A stretch of DNA of 64,000 nt, from NCBI RefSeq assembly GCF_041146395.1, contig NC_090990.1, positions 50,141,501-50,205,500 of the forward strand, given 5' to 3'. Made by a program: the position numbers and the translations under genes. The notes under the pieces were generated by a model, which saw only the letters and a program-made list of their open reading frames with translations, was not told the origin of the DNA and did no database searches. This document shows, piece after piece, positions 24,401 through 36,702 of this stretch; the first letter of the stretch is position 1, and every line of letters begins with the position of its first letter. The stretch is from Eulemur rufifrons (Eukaryota > Chordata > Mammalia > Primates > Lemuridae).

Positions 24401-26433
24401 CTTCAATTCCATGCATCTTGTTTGCCATCCATATTCTGAATTCCATTTCTTACATTTTGACTATTTCCTTTTGGTTGGGGCCCATAGCTATGGATCTATT
24501 GTAATCCTTTGGGGGTATTGTAGTAGCTTGTTTTTTGTCATGTTGCCAGAATTTTTTGCTGGTTTCTTCTCATCTGAATCCTCTTCTCTCAGCTCAGGGC
24601 TGATAGGTTTGCAGCTCACTTTTTCTTTTTTTCTGGGAACTCTCCTACATAGTGAGAATGAGGAAAGTTCCCTAGATAATGCTTTTTTATCATACTCTGG
24701 AGGATTGACATGGCAGGAGAGGGGCAGCTGCACTGAGAGGCTATAACACAGCTGTTCTGCATTGTCTCAATCACCTGTGGTTTTCACAGTCCAAGCTGAT
24801 GCTGGGGGATATTCTTTAGGATTGGTGGATTGGTCCCCAGGTTGCTGTTGGAACCTTGAGCAGGGGTCTATGTAAGTCCCTCTCCATGGAGGCGGTGGTG
24901 TGACCTTGCCCAATGCCAGAGAGGGTTGTAAGACCTTAGCAGGCAGCTGGATGCTTTACAGACTGCAGCCAGCCATGGGCTGGGTCATGGGATCTTGTCA
25001 AGTGCCTGGGTACATCATCGGACTGTGGTCAGTGGCAGGGCTGGGCATGGGAACTTAGTGGATGCCTAGGTGCATCAGAGGACCTTGGCCAGTGCCTAGG
25101 CAGGTTGCATGACCTGGGCAAGTGCTGGGGGATCTTCATGTGGAGTGTTGGGTTGGTCCCTAGGCTGCTGTTGGAAGCTCAAGAAGGGGACTGGGTGAGT
25201 CCCTTTCCACAGAGGCAGGTGGTATGGGAGGCTGAGCTTCCCAGGTCTCCTTGTGCTGGTGGCAGAGGCTGTTTGGTGAGGCTATCTAGGCAGTGGCAAC
25301 AAATGTGAGGGCTGTGGGCATTCACTCCATCCAGGTCTAGTTGTAATGTCAGTATGTGGAGGGGGTGGCTTGTGGCTATGGGGACAGCTGGACCACAGGA
25401 GTGGTGTCATGCAGTGCCCTGGGGGCATGGCCCTCTGGCCAGTATGCTGGGCCAGGGGGCTTGTTCTGCTGGTCAGGGCTTAGGACCACAGGGGTGTGGC
25501 CTTCAGGTCAGCACAAAGAAGCAAGGGGTTTGACTCACCATGTGGCGCATGAGGTTGGGTGTGTGACCTGATGGCTGTTGTGGGTCTCAGGGGCATGGCT
25601 TGCAGTGCAGTGTGCAGGATGGAGGGTGTGGCTTGCTGGTTAGCACCCATGGGACTGTGGGAGTGTGGCTTGGTGGTTGGCACCCAGGTCCGTGGTTGTG
25701 TGGGCCTGGGCATAGTGGTGCACAGGGCCAGGGGGCTTATTTGGCTATTCGGTGTGCAGGGCTGCAGTGGCTGGGCTAGGCGATGCCTAGGACTCTCTCC
25801 CCACACAAAGCCTGCTGTGGGTGCTACTGCAGGACCTCTTGAGCTCTGTGGGAGTTTCCCAGTGAAGGTGCTGCCCAGCTCCCAGTCACGGGCATGTGAG
25901 TGCGTCTGCTCTCTCTCTGTTCCCTCCCTATCCTGGGAAGGGGTGATGTTGGGGCAGCTGCAGCGAAGTTGATCACTGTGTAGACAAGGTGCTCTGGACC
26001 TGAGAGCTCAGTCTGGAGTCACTGCAGGCAACTGGGGAACTGAGACCTGGGACCCTGCTGAATCTGGTCTTTGATGCAACTTTACCATACAGTCTCCAAG
26101 CAGTTCCCTGATCAGTACAGAAGACCGTGGTGGTGGTGGGGGACTCCCCACAGCTTGAGTTGCAGCATCTGCATGGGGAGCATTGGGCCCTGGGGGTTCT
26201 CTCCTTTATCCCTTCCGCATGTGTAGGGGTCTCCTCTAGTACCTTTTGATCTTGGCCAGTGGAACTCCCTGTTTCTGTCTCCTTCACTCTGAGTGTCTCC
26301 TGTTGGTCCTCTGATGATTTACAATGCTCTCTCCAAGAAGGTCCATCTGTAGCTTAGCATCTACTTGCAGTTTATGATCCTTTCCTAGAGAGCAGCATGT
26401 GTGGGCTGCTTCCAGTCTGCCATCTTGGCCTCC
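21462..26433 (-). mobile_element. LINE-1, antisense, reaching the 5' end, with an internal ORF2 deletion
   Basis: On the minus strand this 5-kb element starts at about 26433 with GGAGGCCAAGATGGCAGACT, which is the form of an L1 5' end, and then has a GC-rich 5' UTR (26430-24480), ORF1 remnants (24480-23900), an endonuclease-region remnant, and the ORF2 C-terminal part and 3' UTR (23390-21462). At about 23385 (CTTTTTTTTATCC) the sequence jumps from the end of the reverse transcriptase region to the region that the L1 at 2694 has at 4945. About 1.7 kb of ORF2, including the polymerase active site, is therefore missing. All frames are broken. Confidence 0.9.
24480..26433 (-). promoter_or_regulatory. 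L1 5' UTR / internal promoter remnant with tandem repeats
   Basis: This GC-rich block is much higher in G+C than its neighbours and corresponds to the L1 5' UTR, where the element's own promoter would lie. It contains about three units of a 60-62 bp tandem repeat at 24919-25130 (starts near 24919, 24981, 25042 and 25102). A second block at 25490-25790 has degenerate GTGTGGCTTGCTGGTTAGCA-type repeats. A related single-copy version lies at 46845-47525. CpG-poor, so presumably inactive. The 137-codon plus frame 25559-25972 is a by-product of this repeat. Confidence 0.7.
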
Positions 26434-26439
26434 GACTTT

Positions 26440-27855
26440 TATAGAGCTCTATATTTTACCTGCAAAATGAGGGAATCATATGTGGTAAAAGTTACAAAGA
26501 TAGTACTTGACTAAGTAAAGTTTAGAAACCACTGTTCTGAGACATTTTGTGGAGGTGGGTATAATAAGCAGTACTGGAGTGGTTTTCAAGCTTTTCTTTT
26601 TAAGTGGCAGAACATCTTGTCAAATAAAATCTTACACAGAACTCCAGAATGTAAAGTAGATAAAAATTGAGATGCTGTGGCTGATAAGCCTCTTTGTCCT
26701 TTAATACTTGCTCCTTCTGTTCTCTCATTTCCTACGTATCAAATGTATTAGGTGCTTGGCAGATTCACGGGTGAGTCCAGTTTTAGGGCAAAGCCTAATT
26801 CTCCATCTTTAAAAATAACAAGAAAATTAGTTTATAAATATGAAGATATTTAAATATAATCAAATATATTTTCCTACATTCCTTTATGTTCTATCAAAAC
26901 AATACTACATGGCATTCTGGTATTACCATATTAGTTTCAGCCTTCTGCTTTAAAGATTGCTTTTGTTATTCATACATTCACATAGATCTGGATCCCTGAC
27001 CTTTTTGGTAGGGCTGGGACAGACTGGTTGGCCCAGAATTGGGTGTCTGCTTCTAAGTAATAACTGGCAGAGTTTATATTCAATTAACTCAGTTAAACCA
27101 GTAATTATCATGGCATTAATTCATTTTAGGTCCTGGGAAGATTCCTCACATTTTTGTGATCTTCCTCTTAGGAAGTCTATAATGATGTAGTATTTATATT
27201 TTTCAGAAAAGAACACAGAAATTTTATGTGCTGCTTTCTTAAAACAGTAATGAACCATTGCACTTTGTTTTTCAGTCTTCTTCCCAAGATGGGAAAATAT
27301 TTTTAATTGATCATGAGTATCCGGAGTCTTTGAGACTAAAAAGACTTGGACCAAAGTCCTGTTTATCTCACACATATACAATGAAATATATTTGAATAGT
27401 ATTGTACTGGTGGACAATTTTAAAAAGTCTAGGGACATAGCACTTGAGAATGAATGTCAAGAGTCATCTACATTAACTTAAAATAATTTTAGATATTGAA
27501 TCAAAGACCCAATTTAGAGGAAAAAAGTATGCATTCTTGTTCAAGCATAAGATAAAGTAGAGGCAAATTATTATGCTTTTCAAGTTATGTTTTGGACATA
27601 CAGTTTTATACACATAATCTAAGTTTTCCAATTCAACATAAATTTCTATGAGATTACATAAAAAAGTAGCTGTTCGTAGGCTCCATATGTTCTGCAAACT
27701 GCAATGTCATCTGTCTTTTTTGTGTTACCATTAAGAAAAAAATCTGGTTCTTTTCTTGTTCTGAAATACTACCCAATTATCCTCTGTATCTTGGCCCTGA
27801 CCCATCCTCATTTGCTGCTTGCTCTCTGATAAATAATGCTTGTTTGCTGCTTCCA
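26440..27855. other. Unassigned intronic DNA
   Basis: No repeat I recognise. Minus-strand frames at 27121-27438 (105 codons) and 27473-27697 (74 codons) have no splice context, motif or recognised composition and are treated as chance. Confidence 0.45.
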
Positions 27856-27859
27856 AGTG

Positions 27860-28075
27860 GCAGCAGAGGGTAATGGTTGATGTCATGAGCTTGGCAGGCA
27901 TAGTGCCTGGGTGTGAATCTTGTCTCTGCCTTTTCCTAGACGAGTGAGCTTGGATGAGTCATTTATCATTTCTATGCCTCAAAATTCTCCCATATAAAAT
28001 GGAGATAAAAATAGTTGTGAGAATTACCTGAGATGATACATTTATAGGGACTACAGAATAGTGCCTGCCACAAAA
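27860..28075 (+). repeat. MIR SINE
   Basis: GGGTGTGAATCTTGTCTCTG, GTGAGCTTGGATGAGTCATT and CCCATATAAAATGGAGATAA, then AATTACCTGAGATGATACAT, give a nearly complete MIR in sense orientation. Confidence 0.85.
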
Positions 28076-28249
28076 CTATTTGTACCTCTATTTCAAAAGT
28101 GAGAATATGTATCCTGTCAATATTTATTTTCTGTGAGCTGATATTTGTAGTTTACCAGGCATTCTGATTCTACTTCCTGCCCCCTTCCACCTACTGCCTT
28201 TGGATCATCATACTTTTAGGGCATCGAGGAAGAGGCATGGAGCCTATCT

Positions 28250-28870
28250 AGATTATTCATTCAAACATTTTTTCAGCAAATGTTCATGGCTTGGCACAAG
28301 GGCTACAGTGATTAACTGGATTCACTATGAGCTCCTGGGAGGCATAAACCTATGCATTCATACAAATAAATACATAATCATGGTAACTACTGTGAAAAAG
28401 AAAAATAATGTGATAAGACCTTGTGACACATAGAGAAAGTCTGGAAAGCCTTTTCTGAAGAAACGACATTAAAGCTGAAAGCTGACGAATGAGTTAGCCA
28501 GGCAAAATTGGGGATGTGTTAAAGTGTAGGGAAAGTTCTGAGGCAAGAAAGGCATGTTGGATAAATGCTAAATTCAGTTACACTAAAGATAAATGACTCA
28601 AAGGGGTGAGTGATGGGGGATAAAGGTGGAGAAGCAAGTGAAAGCCAGAATAGAAAGTTGAGGCTGGAAATGCAAGCAGGGACCGGACCTGTAGGGACTT
28701 GAATGATTCATCATCATACTGAGGGTTTTACATTATCCTAAAAATAACAGGAAGCCATGAAGAATGTAAGGCAGGGGAGTAATATAAGGAACTTTGCATT
28801 TTTAAAAGATCACTCTGAAGAATAGAGAGAGGGTGAGTAGAAGAGCTTCTGTTTTTGTTCCTTAGTTACA
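28250..28870. repeat. L2-like ancient LINE relic
   Basis: TTCATTCAAACATTTTTTCA, GAAAGCCTTTTCTGAAGAAA, GGACCTGTAGGGACTTGAAT, AACAGGAAGCCATGAAGAAT and AAAAGATCACTCTGAAGAAT run in the same order as in the relics at 39240, 51540 and 56820. I recall this consensus as L2-type but could not check it. Confidence 0.5.
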
Positions 28871-29190
28871 GCATGTGTGAAAGCACTGTAGCCTCCTCAA
28901 TGAAGCTTTCCTTGACAATTTTTTGCCGGCAGAGGTGGCCTTCATTCATTTGTTCACCTAATGAACCCATTGTCTACTCCTGTCGTAGAACCTCTCGCAT
29001 TGCACCATGAGCCTGACACAGGCCAAGGGCGCGTTCAGTATTGTAGAATGAATAATCATTGATTCTTCTCTGCTAAGACTAGACAGGGGCATTTTAAGGC
29101 CAAGGACTATATCATATTCATCTTTATGTTATCCATAGCATCTAGCAGGGCCCTGCCACATATCAGGCTCTCAATATTTTGTTGTTTTTG
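28870..29190. repeat. L2-like relic
   Basis: CTTGACAATTTTTTGCCGGC, GCCAAGGACTATATCATATT and GCCACATATCAGGCTCTCAA recall the L2 3' region. Low identity. Confidence 0.4.
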
Positions 29191-29194
29191 TTGT

Positions 29195-31385
29195 TACAGG
29201 GAAACAACACAAATGAAAAGAAGTGGTCAATATTCATGATGGATAGAAATGGGGATTTTGGATCATGGATGCAATTTAATTTTTTATACTATCACTGAAA
29301 GTTGATAATATTAACTGGGATCCTAGAGTGTCTGTAATAGGTTTATGAAAGTTACTAAATAGCACTGAGGGTGGCATTAGAAGATCTGAATTTGAGCATG
29401 AGCAAGAACACAGCAAATACTTATTAAGTAAATTGAGTATGTTTCAGCCATATGTGCCCTTTACATCTGTTTGTAGACCTTCTATGGTTCATTTTGGGAG
29501 TCAGCAAAAATTCCCTAATCTTTCCTAAACCTCCCCTAATCACATCTTCACCTTGGTACAATGATAACTCAGAGATGAAAATGCTCATATGTTGAGAGAG
29601 ATTGTAATATCAAATTATTAATTGATTTCAATATGGGAATTCTTTGTCCCTTTCCCTTTATTTAAAAGGGAACCAAAAATGGCTTCTCAAAAACAAAACA
29701 ATTTACATGCCACATTATGGTATTTTAAACTATGAAACATTCATTAGTGGTACCAATTACTTTTTTTAGAATAGGAAAAATAATTCAAATCTTTAAAACT
29801 TTCCTTCTTAGACAGTATGTACTACATTGAAATTCACTAAAAAATCCATTAAAGCATTATTTATAAGTGGAGAAATATAGGATTCATTTGTCACTTTCTC
29901 TCTGTTGTGTTATTGTTGGAAATTAGCATGCATCCAAACAAATTGCATACTAAGAATTTTTTCTTTTTTGTGAACATGTGTATTGATTTAAAATTTTTAT
30001 CCTATCAGTAATGTATAAAGAACACATTTTACAGTAGAAATTGATGTTAGGTGGTTGTTTAAGAAACATATTTTACTCAAGGCAGCCTTTAGCCTAGCTA
30101 TTTTGCCATCTGATGACTATAAAATGAATGCCTTTATCTCTTTGTTACTTATCATTCTCTCAGACTAAGCGAAATGGTTTAAGTTCATAATAATTCTAAA
30201 AACTTTTAAATTTTTTATCTCAAAAGTCCTTATCTCAAAAAGTTATTACTTAATTAAATGACTTTTTTCTTTCCATGAAATGTTTACATCTAAATATTGA
30301 ACAGTTTTATGCAGAAAATGACGTTCCTTATTACATATAAATTTTTTTCTTTAAATTTGTTTGTTCTCCTTTATTTGCATCACCCCACTTTAACAATTTT
30401 CAGAAGGAAGCACATTAGTCTCTCCTGTTTATGCCCCTCATATGCAGATCAGAAAGCAATAGTAATTGAGTATAGTAGTCCTCAATTTCTGCAATGAGAC
30501 CAGTAGATGGAAACTCAAGGGAGGAGTTTAATACGTTATGTATCACATTTGGGACACATTTATCCATTTTCTGAGTCTTAAGAGTTGATTTTTATAGTTT
30601 GTGTTTATTTCTGCTATTTTTCTGAAATTTAATTAGTTTCATAAAGTTTGTGGGTAATTACAATCCAACCCCTTTATTTGACAATTAAGGAAACCGAAGG
30701 CCTGGAGCTAAGTGGATAGCTATAGCTAGGTGGATGTCAGGGATGGAAGTGGACACAGCAATTCAGGCTCCTCTCTGTCCAGCCTTTCTTCCTCCAATTC
30801 ATACTATATTAGATGCTAGCTCAAACCAGGAAACCCTCCTTTTCTTGAAATAGACTTTAACGCTGGTCTAGGGTAGGAGTTCTTAGACATTTATATATTT
30901 TAGGAATTAGTAACGTTTCCAAAGGATTAGAGGACTGACGTAAAATTGCAACCCAATTTTTAGTTTTCTCAGTAAATCCCATAAGAACCAAAAGAAAGAC
31001 ATGCCTGTGCCTCATTACATTTGCATCATCCCATAAATGGATATATTTGCATCTAAAAATATGAAGATCAGGACTTTCTTGTTAAGCTAGAAAGGGCAAC
31101 TGTAACCCAAAGCAGTAGACTAAAAGCCATCAAAGTATCCCACATTCTCTAAGGAGAACCATATACAAATATGGTCAGGCACCTCCCTCTGAGGGAGGCA
31201 GAGGTAGCCAGATGAGTCCTGATACCAGTCATCACCCTGGCAATCTCTCAACTCTCATATACACAGACTCTGGGTCAGGGGAGGAGAGAATGCAAAGAGG
31301 TGTTGGAGAAGTGAGTTATTAGCCTACTGAAAATGAAGAATCACTTTTAGAGAGGGGGGTGCCTTCAACAAATGGCAGATTAGCT
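29195..31385. other. Unassigned intronic DNA
   Basis: About 2.2 kb with no recognised feature. It is ordinary AT-rich sequence without long frames. Confidence 0.5.
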
Positions 31386-31389
31386 TCTG

Positions 31390-31850
31390 TATCCCTTAGG
31401 TTCCAATCAGGAAAACAAAAGAAATTTAACACAAGAAACTGATTACACAGGTACCGGATGATGAAAGTGAAAAGGGGCCAACAAGGTAACCCAAAGATTA
31501 ATTAATTGCAAGAAGAAACCTGCCATTCCTGAGGGAAGAAAGGGGAAAGATGATGTTATAAGAATCTAGGAGTGCAAAGGAGGGGTCACCACTGTAGGAG
31601 CTGGGACCACCAAGGGGTCGCTCTGAAGCTGGTCAGTAGAACTCTGAGGAGAGTGCCATATGGCTGGTTCTGGGTCTGCCAAGAGGGAGTGCTCGAGTTG
31701 TCCATACTCCTGGGAGGAGAAGGAGGGTCCCTTCTCTCTAACTCTCTTCTTCTAGTATCCTACAAGTAATTCCCATTGTCAGAACCTAGAGGAAGCCAGC
31801 TGGGAACAGATTCTGTTAAATGTAGTTTGCAATGTAGTCTGCAATGTAGT
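31390..31850. repeat. Probable old interspersed repeat, family unassigned
   Basis: AGGTTCCAATCAGGAAAACA, AGAAACTGATTACACAGGTA and GAGCTGGGACCACCAAGGGG resemble a common mammalian repeat that also seems present at 34010-34400 (GTTAGGTTCCTAGCAGATAA). I cannot name the family. Also present is a local duplication: TGTAGTTTGCAATGTAGTCT then GCAATGTAGTTTGCATC near 31818-31858. Confidence 0.4.
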
Positions 31851-31859
31851 TTGCATCAC

Positions 31860-33465
31860 AAAGCAGAGTTTAGAATGGTTGGCTTGGGCCTGAAAGACAC
31901 TGGTAAATAACTCACAGTATCACATTTCTTCATTGATCACTTATGCAGAAGACTTGTGTGCCTTTTTGAGCAAGGAGAAAGAGAAATGGAGAGAGAGATA
32001 CAGCAGGGCAGAGAGAAGAAACAGCAGCAAAGCAGCATAGGATGCTCAAGCTTATTCTGGATCAAGTGGACATTATAGCTTGAGGCATTATGTCATTATG
32101 CCAATCAAGAATGTAGACTATCAGGCAAGGGTATTCGACCAGCAAGAGCTTCAATTTGTATCAATGGGGGTAGAACTCAGGAGACAAGAAAAGTTATTTC
32201 TTCCCGGTGTGAAAGCTCCCACTTGACCCTAAGAGGACAGCCAGCAGTTGGAGAAGGCATCAACGTATACTCTCATTTCGCCAGAGAAACAGTGGCACTC
32301 ATAAAAGGACTGCAATTAAATCCTCTGTTAAGTAAGAGGATTTTTACTACTTTTCATTAATTCTACTCTGCCACAATGTGGAAAGAGCTAGAACTTGAAG
32401 ATAAGAGGGAGGAGGAGGAATAAAAGAGTAGACCATTTCTTCTTTCCACTCCAAGTCCCAGACACTGGCCACTAAGCTGGAGAAGGGGAAGGAGATGTGA
32501 TTTAAAGCAGATATAAGATTGGAGTAATGGAATCAATCCAAACTGTTGTTAAGAGGAATAAATAGATTTGACATTGCAGATGGAAAGCAGTTATTGGAGA
32601 AAAATGAAGACCAGTTCATATCTGTGCTCTACTGAGTTCAGAATGTTCAATAAATCAGTTACACACACACGCACACACACAAAAATGAAACGTTTTTGAA
32701 CATCATCTCCAGAATAGAAGACAATCTGTAAACTGGAAAAAAGTAGCATGCTTAAAAACTCAAAATGTTTCCTTTATTTTTCTCATTCCTGCATAGTTTG
32801 GTCTAGCATGTATCCATAATGTAGGATTTTTTAAATGATTACCATTATTCATTGAAATTCCTATCAGCCAGGTACCACTAGTACTGATAACTGTAACCTG
32901 TGGAAGGTGAAATTCACACTATTGCTACAGCAGTCAGGGTCATTTTCCTCATTGCAGTCTTCAATTTTCTGTGGAAAAGGGGGAAAGAGGAAAATGTGAA
33001 ATTATATAAAGAATATTTTAGTCTTTGACTGTAACAGAATATTGCAAAGGGCTAATATAAGTTTAAAAGAATCTTCTAAGTGATGAAATATAAAAACCAC
33101 AGGGAAAACTACTAAAAATATGACAGGAATGGAATTTATAGCCATTATACTTACTCATTACCTTAGAAATTCTTAGAAATGCTTTGTTTTAATGAGGCAT
33201 ATGGTGTTCTATTTATTGAGAAGCAAATTTTATGGTGGAAAAATAATCTCCAACAACATTTGCATTAAATTTGAGGCATTTAAAAATTTTAGTATCTTTT
33301 AAAATTATGGCTTTTGTCCTTGTATTAATAGGGAGCATGACTCCAGAAAAGTGATCAACTTAACTTGTTTTTACAACAGAAAAAAGAAAAAGAAGCAAAA
33401 ATCATTTCATTCACTTCCATTTTGAAAAAATGTGATTAAGACCCAATCAGCTGTATAGTGATAGG
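31860..33465. other. Unassigned intronic DNA
   Basis: No recognised exon or repeat. A short ACACACACGCACACACAC tract is at about 32661-32680. Confidence 0.5.
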
Positions 33466-33469
33466 TTAA

Positions 33470-33660
33470 GAGACTTTGTTTTAGAACCAGAATGTTCTAG
33501 TCTTAACCAGTGGAGTGCATGATTTTGGGCATACTTCATTACTATTCTAAGACTTAATTTCCTCACCTGTCATGATAACTGTGCGTACTTCATTTGATTG
33601 GTTATTTTTATAAGATAATTGAAATCATGTATGTAGATTACATAAATTAGCTCAAGTAAA
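33470..33660 (+). repeat. MIR-like SINE relic
   Basis: AGAACCAGAATGTTCTAGTC, GATTTTGGGCATACTTCATT and TTTCCTCACCTGTCATGATA follow the MIR order with high divergence. Confidence 0.55.
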
Positions 33661-33869
33661 TGCTCAATCTGTATAAGCCTAAATGAAAGGCAACAGACAC
33701 TAAGAATCAGCACTAATGTGGCATGTATAATCCCTATTTTCATGTATTTCAGCAGAATTGCCACAGCCACCCATGAGTGAGGACATAAAACTTCCTCTGC
33801 CTCACAAAAGCAACTCGAGATAATGCCCACTGACCTTCTTTTCTCAAAGTATTAAAGGCATTCTAGAGC

Positions 33870-33995
33870 CCCAACCGGATTTCATTTATTCATTCTTTGA
33901 ATAGTTACTTATTGAGACCCTGCTTGTGTTAGTCACCATGCTAGGCACCGAGGGAGATATTTTAAAACTGCTCTCTGACTTTGTAAAGTTTTGGT
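33870..33995. repeat. L2-like fragment
   Basis: TTATTCATTCTTTGAATAGT then TTATTGAGACCCTGCTTGTG and CATGCTAGGCACCGAGG are like the 'ttattgagcacctactatgtgccaggcac' block of L2-type relics. Confidence 0.55.
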
Positions 33996-34009
33996 AGCAA
34001 GTCTGTATC

Positions 34010-34400
34010 AGTTAGGTTCCTAGCAGATAATAGATTGCACCCCCAAAGAGGGTGAAAGAGATTTTGCAGGAGGTACTATTTACAAAAAGTATGGGCAGAG
34101 TTGAGGATAACCAGAAAGGGGTGATGAAGCACCAGGAGCCTAGCAATAGTGGGAAGCTGCTTCCAGTTCTACACCTAAATAGGGATGCCCGCAGGAGCCG
34201 TGACCGAGAGTAGAAGCCTTTAGCTATTGCTGTCCTATGGCCAGCAGAGAGGGACCTCTCTTTCCTCTTGCTCTCTTGATCTCCTGCAACTGCTTCCATT
34301 GGCTGAACACACCGAGGACCCAGATGGCTAGAGAGTCCCTGGGGACCAGCCTCTTAGGGCACAGACCAGGATGGAGAAGGGGGACAGTGGATCTGGAGGG
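34010..34400. repeat. Probable old interspersed repeat, family unassigned
   Basis: GTATCAGTTAGGTTCCTAGC, AGGAGGTACTATTTACAAAA, GGGGTGATGAAGCACCAGGA and GAGGGACCTCTCTTTCCTCT recall a frequent mammalian repeat whose name I do not know. ORFs of 60-120 codons on both strands here are by-products. Confidence 0.4.
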
Positions 34401-36589
34401 GCACATGAGAAATATCCAGAAAATAATCTTTCTTGCTTTTTTTCTTGTCTTATATAACAGATGTTGGCTTTTTTTCCTGAATATAAAAGTAATATATTTT
34501 TATTGTAGAACATTTGGAAAACTGCCTTGTAACTTGCAATCCTACTTTTTCCTAGCCAGGACATGTTCCCGGTTGAAGGCACATGAATTTATCCAGTAAG
34601 CTTTCATACTCAAAGGATCATAAAACAAATTTATTTCCATGGATAAGACCTTACAAAAATGCTCTTGCTTGCCAAAAGATCTACTGATGTTACCCCGGAA
34701 CATTTTGTCTTTCTGCCTGTCGTAAGTTTCCTTATCATGGCATCTTCCTACATGTATTGTACTCTTGGCGTATTAAATTCCTTTTTATATTTTTGAATAC
34801 CATATTGTTCCACATTATCTCCACTAAATAGATTCAACTCGATGACAAAAAGAAAACTTCCTATAACCCTTATATGATTTCCATTGTTATCATTTCACAT
34901 GTCATCTTTAATATTTTTTCTGGTCACATTTTTACAGAGTTATAATCATTGAGTATGTATAGTTCTATATCTGGCATTTAAAACTTATATTTGAATATTG
35001 GTTTTGTTTGAAAAACTTAGGAGTATAAACTTTTTTTCAGGTTCAACCCTACCTATAGCGGCACTCAAAATTGACTATCATTCTGTGATAAAATATCTGT
35101 TACTTGTCTGCTTTTGTTAGGTTTCAAGCAGCCTTTGAATAAAAGCTTTAAAATTCTGCCTACTGCTGTTTGGTCAGCATTAGAGGAGCACAGTAGGTGT
35201 AATCATTCCTTGGAATGTGCTGAGGAAATTCTTTTCCTTAGTATATTGAATCAAATACCTGAAAAGCCTGTGGGGTTCTCTCCCTGGAACACTTATAAAG
35301 GCAAAGTTTCTCCCTCCCCCCACTCTCTTATCTACTTTGTCAGTTTCACTGCCAACTCCTGCATAATATAGTCAAATTATGTGTTAGAAATTCAACCCTG
35401 GTTTCCTGGGTGATGGTACAATGCCACTACTTAGTATTCCTAGTCACATAGCTACAATTCCATCATGCTCTTAATCTATATATATCTTCATGTTAGAGAA
35501 GCAGACTTTTCAAACCAGTCATGCATTGAGTTTAAATGGACAGAGTGAAGACATACATAAGAGTTCTTGAGCTCAGCAATAATGCAGAACATTTTTGATA
35601 TTAAGGTCTCGTGAAACCACGATTAACATTTCTTTTGCTAATTTTCATAGTACATCTTTTCCAGTTAAATTCTCAGAATTCTTCATATTCTCTTGTAGCG
35701 TATTATGACAACTTTAAATTTGAGCCTGTTTTAACAGCCCAAGTCTTCATAAACCAGTAACTAGTTTTCGTCTGGAGCTTGCACAACTACGGTGCACCTT
35801 TAAATTTTGGTAATGTTGTATTGAGGCTCTTTGTTTCTGAAGTGACTTCCAAGGATCTGCACAAAACAAGTGCCATGAACTGCAGCATCTCTACCTCAAA
35901 CTGCCCAGATCTATGTGATTTAAACCAGGAAATTTAAGCTCTTTCTACTTACTGATTGCTAAAATTCTTTGTGATGAATACTTGCCTACTCGCCTATGTA
36001 CTTGTATGTGTGAGAGGTTTAAACTAGTGATAAAAATTGAGATTAAGAGTTTTTTCTCTCATATATATTTTTTTGCACTGATATCTTTCTTTTCCTTTTC
36101 TTTTTAACAGTATCAAGGGGTCATATTCTTTAAATTCTGAATCTGTCATGTTTTAGCTGTGTTATCTTGGCTGAATAATTTTTCTGCCCTTTTGTTCTTA
36201 TTAGAAGAAAATGATAAAAATAATCTCACAGAATGTTATGGGGATCAAAAGAAGTATTTTATGGGAAAGCACTGTGTAAGCTATAAAGCCCTACACAAAT
36301 GCATATTATTTTTACATTGATCATGATCATCGATTATTTGGGAGCCTAATTGTTACCCTCTATTCTTACTCTCTTCTCTCAAATAGCTTTGCACCACCAT
36401 CTAGGGTTTTTGTATTTTGTCAACTTCTTTGCTCAGCATGTCAGATGTAATTGGCTTGATAAATCGTGATGTTTGCTTATTGGTAGGTACATTGTTACAT
36501 TTCAAATGTTAGTTTAGAGGATATGCCATAAATTTTTATTTAACTAAGGATATAGAGCTGTTCTTTTTTGTGTGTGTTTTCTCCTGTAG
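34400..36589 (+). other. PDE4B: PDE4B upstream intron, last 2.2 kb
   Basis: The sequence leads into the acceptor at 36589. I recognise no repeat body, exon or RNA gene. Since the exon at 36590 starts at a good acceptor, at least one earlier PDE4B1 exon must lie upstream, either unrecognised in this window or, more likely, outside it. Confidence 0.6.
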
Positions 36590-36660
36590 GTCTTAAAAAT
36601 TGTCAGCAAAGCTGCTCTGAATAATAGACATCCTAAGAGGGGATATTTCCCACCTCTATA
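36590..36660 (+). other. PDE4B: PDE4B1 5' UTR part of first coding exon
   Basis: This is the non-coding part of the exon that carries the PDE4B1 start codon. The exon begins after an acceptor made of a T-rich tract ending in TTTTCTCCTGTAG at 36589, with a possible branch point (TAACTAAG) near 36541-36548. The 71 nt contain no upstream ATG. The start context is CTATAATGA, with A at -3. The first transcribed exon and promoter must lie upstream, and I could not recognise them in this window. The acceptor is read from the sequence; the assignment to PDE4B rests on the peptide encoded just downstream. Confidence 0.85.
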
Positions 36661-36702
36661 ATGAAGAAAAGCAGGAGTGTGATGACAGTGACGGCTGATG
36701 AT
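36661..36702 (+). CDS. PDE4B: PDE4B long isoform PDE4B1, coding exon 1 (14 codons)
   Basis: The exon encodes MKKSRSVMTVTADD and ends in GATGAT before a strong donor, GTAAGT at 36703-36708. This is the start of the long isoform PDE4B1 of the cAMP-specific phosphodiesterase 4B; the human protein, as I recall it, has Met at residue 11 where this genome has Thr. The reading frame ends in phase 0 and continues with AATGTT at 43387, giving ADD-NVKDYFE. PDE4B hydrolyses cAMP to AMP in the cytosol and at membrane or scaffold sites. The catalytic domain is not encoded here. The exon is too short to be called by length, so recognition depends on peptide, splice sites and the matching next exon. Confidence 0.95.

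Noticed and set aside
25559..25972. 137-codon Gly/Cys/Trp-rich plus-strand ORF and its minus-strand partner
   Set aside because: Both come from the repeated G-rich 5' UTR of an antisense L1; repeat periodicity keeps frames open by chance.
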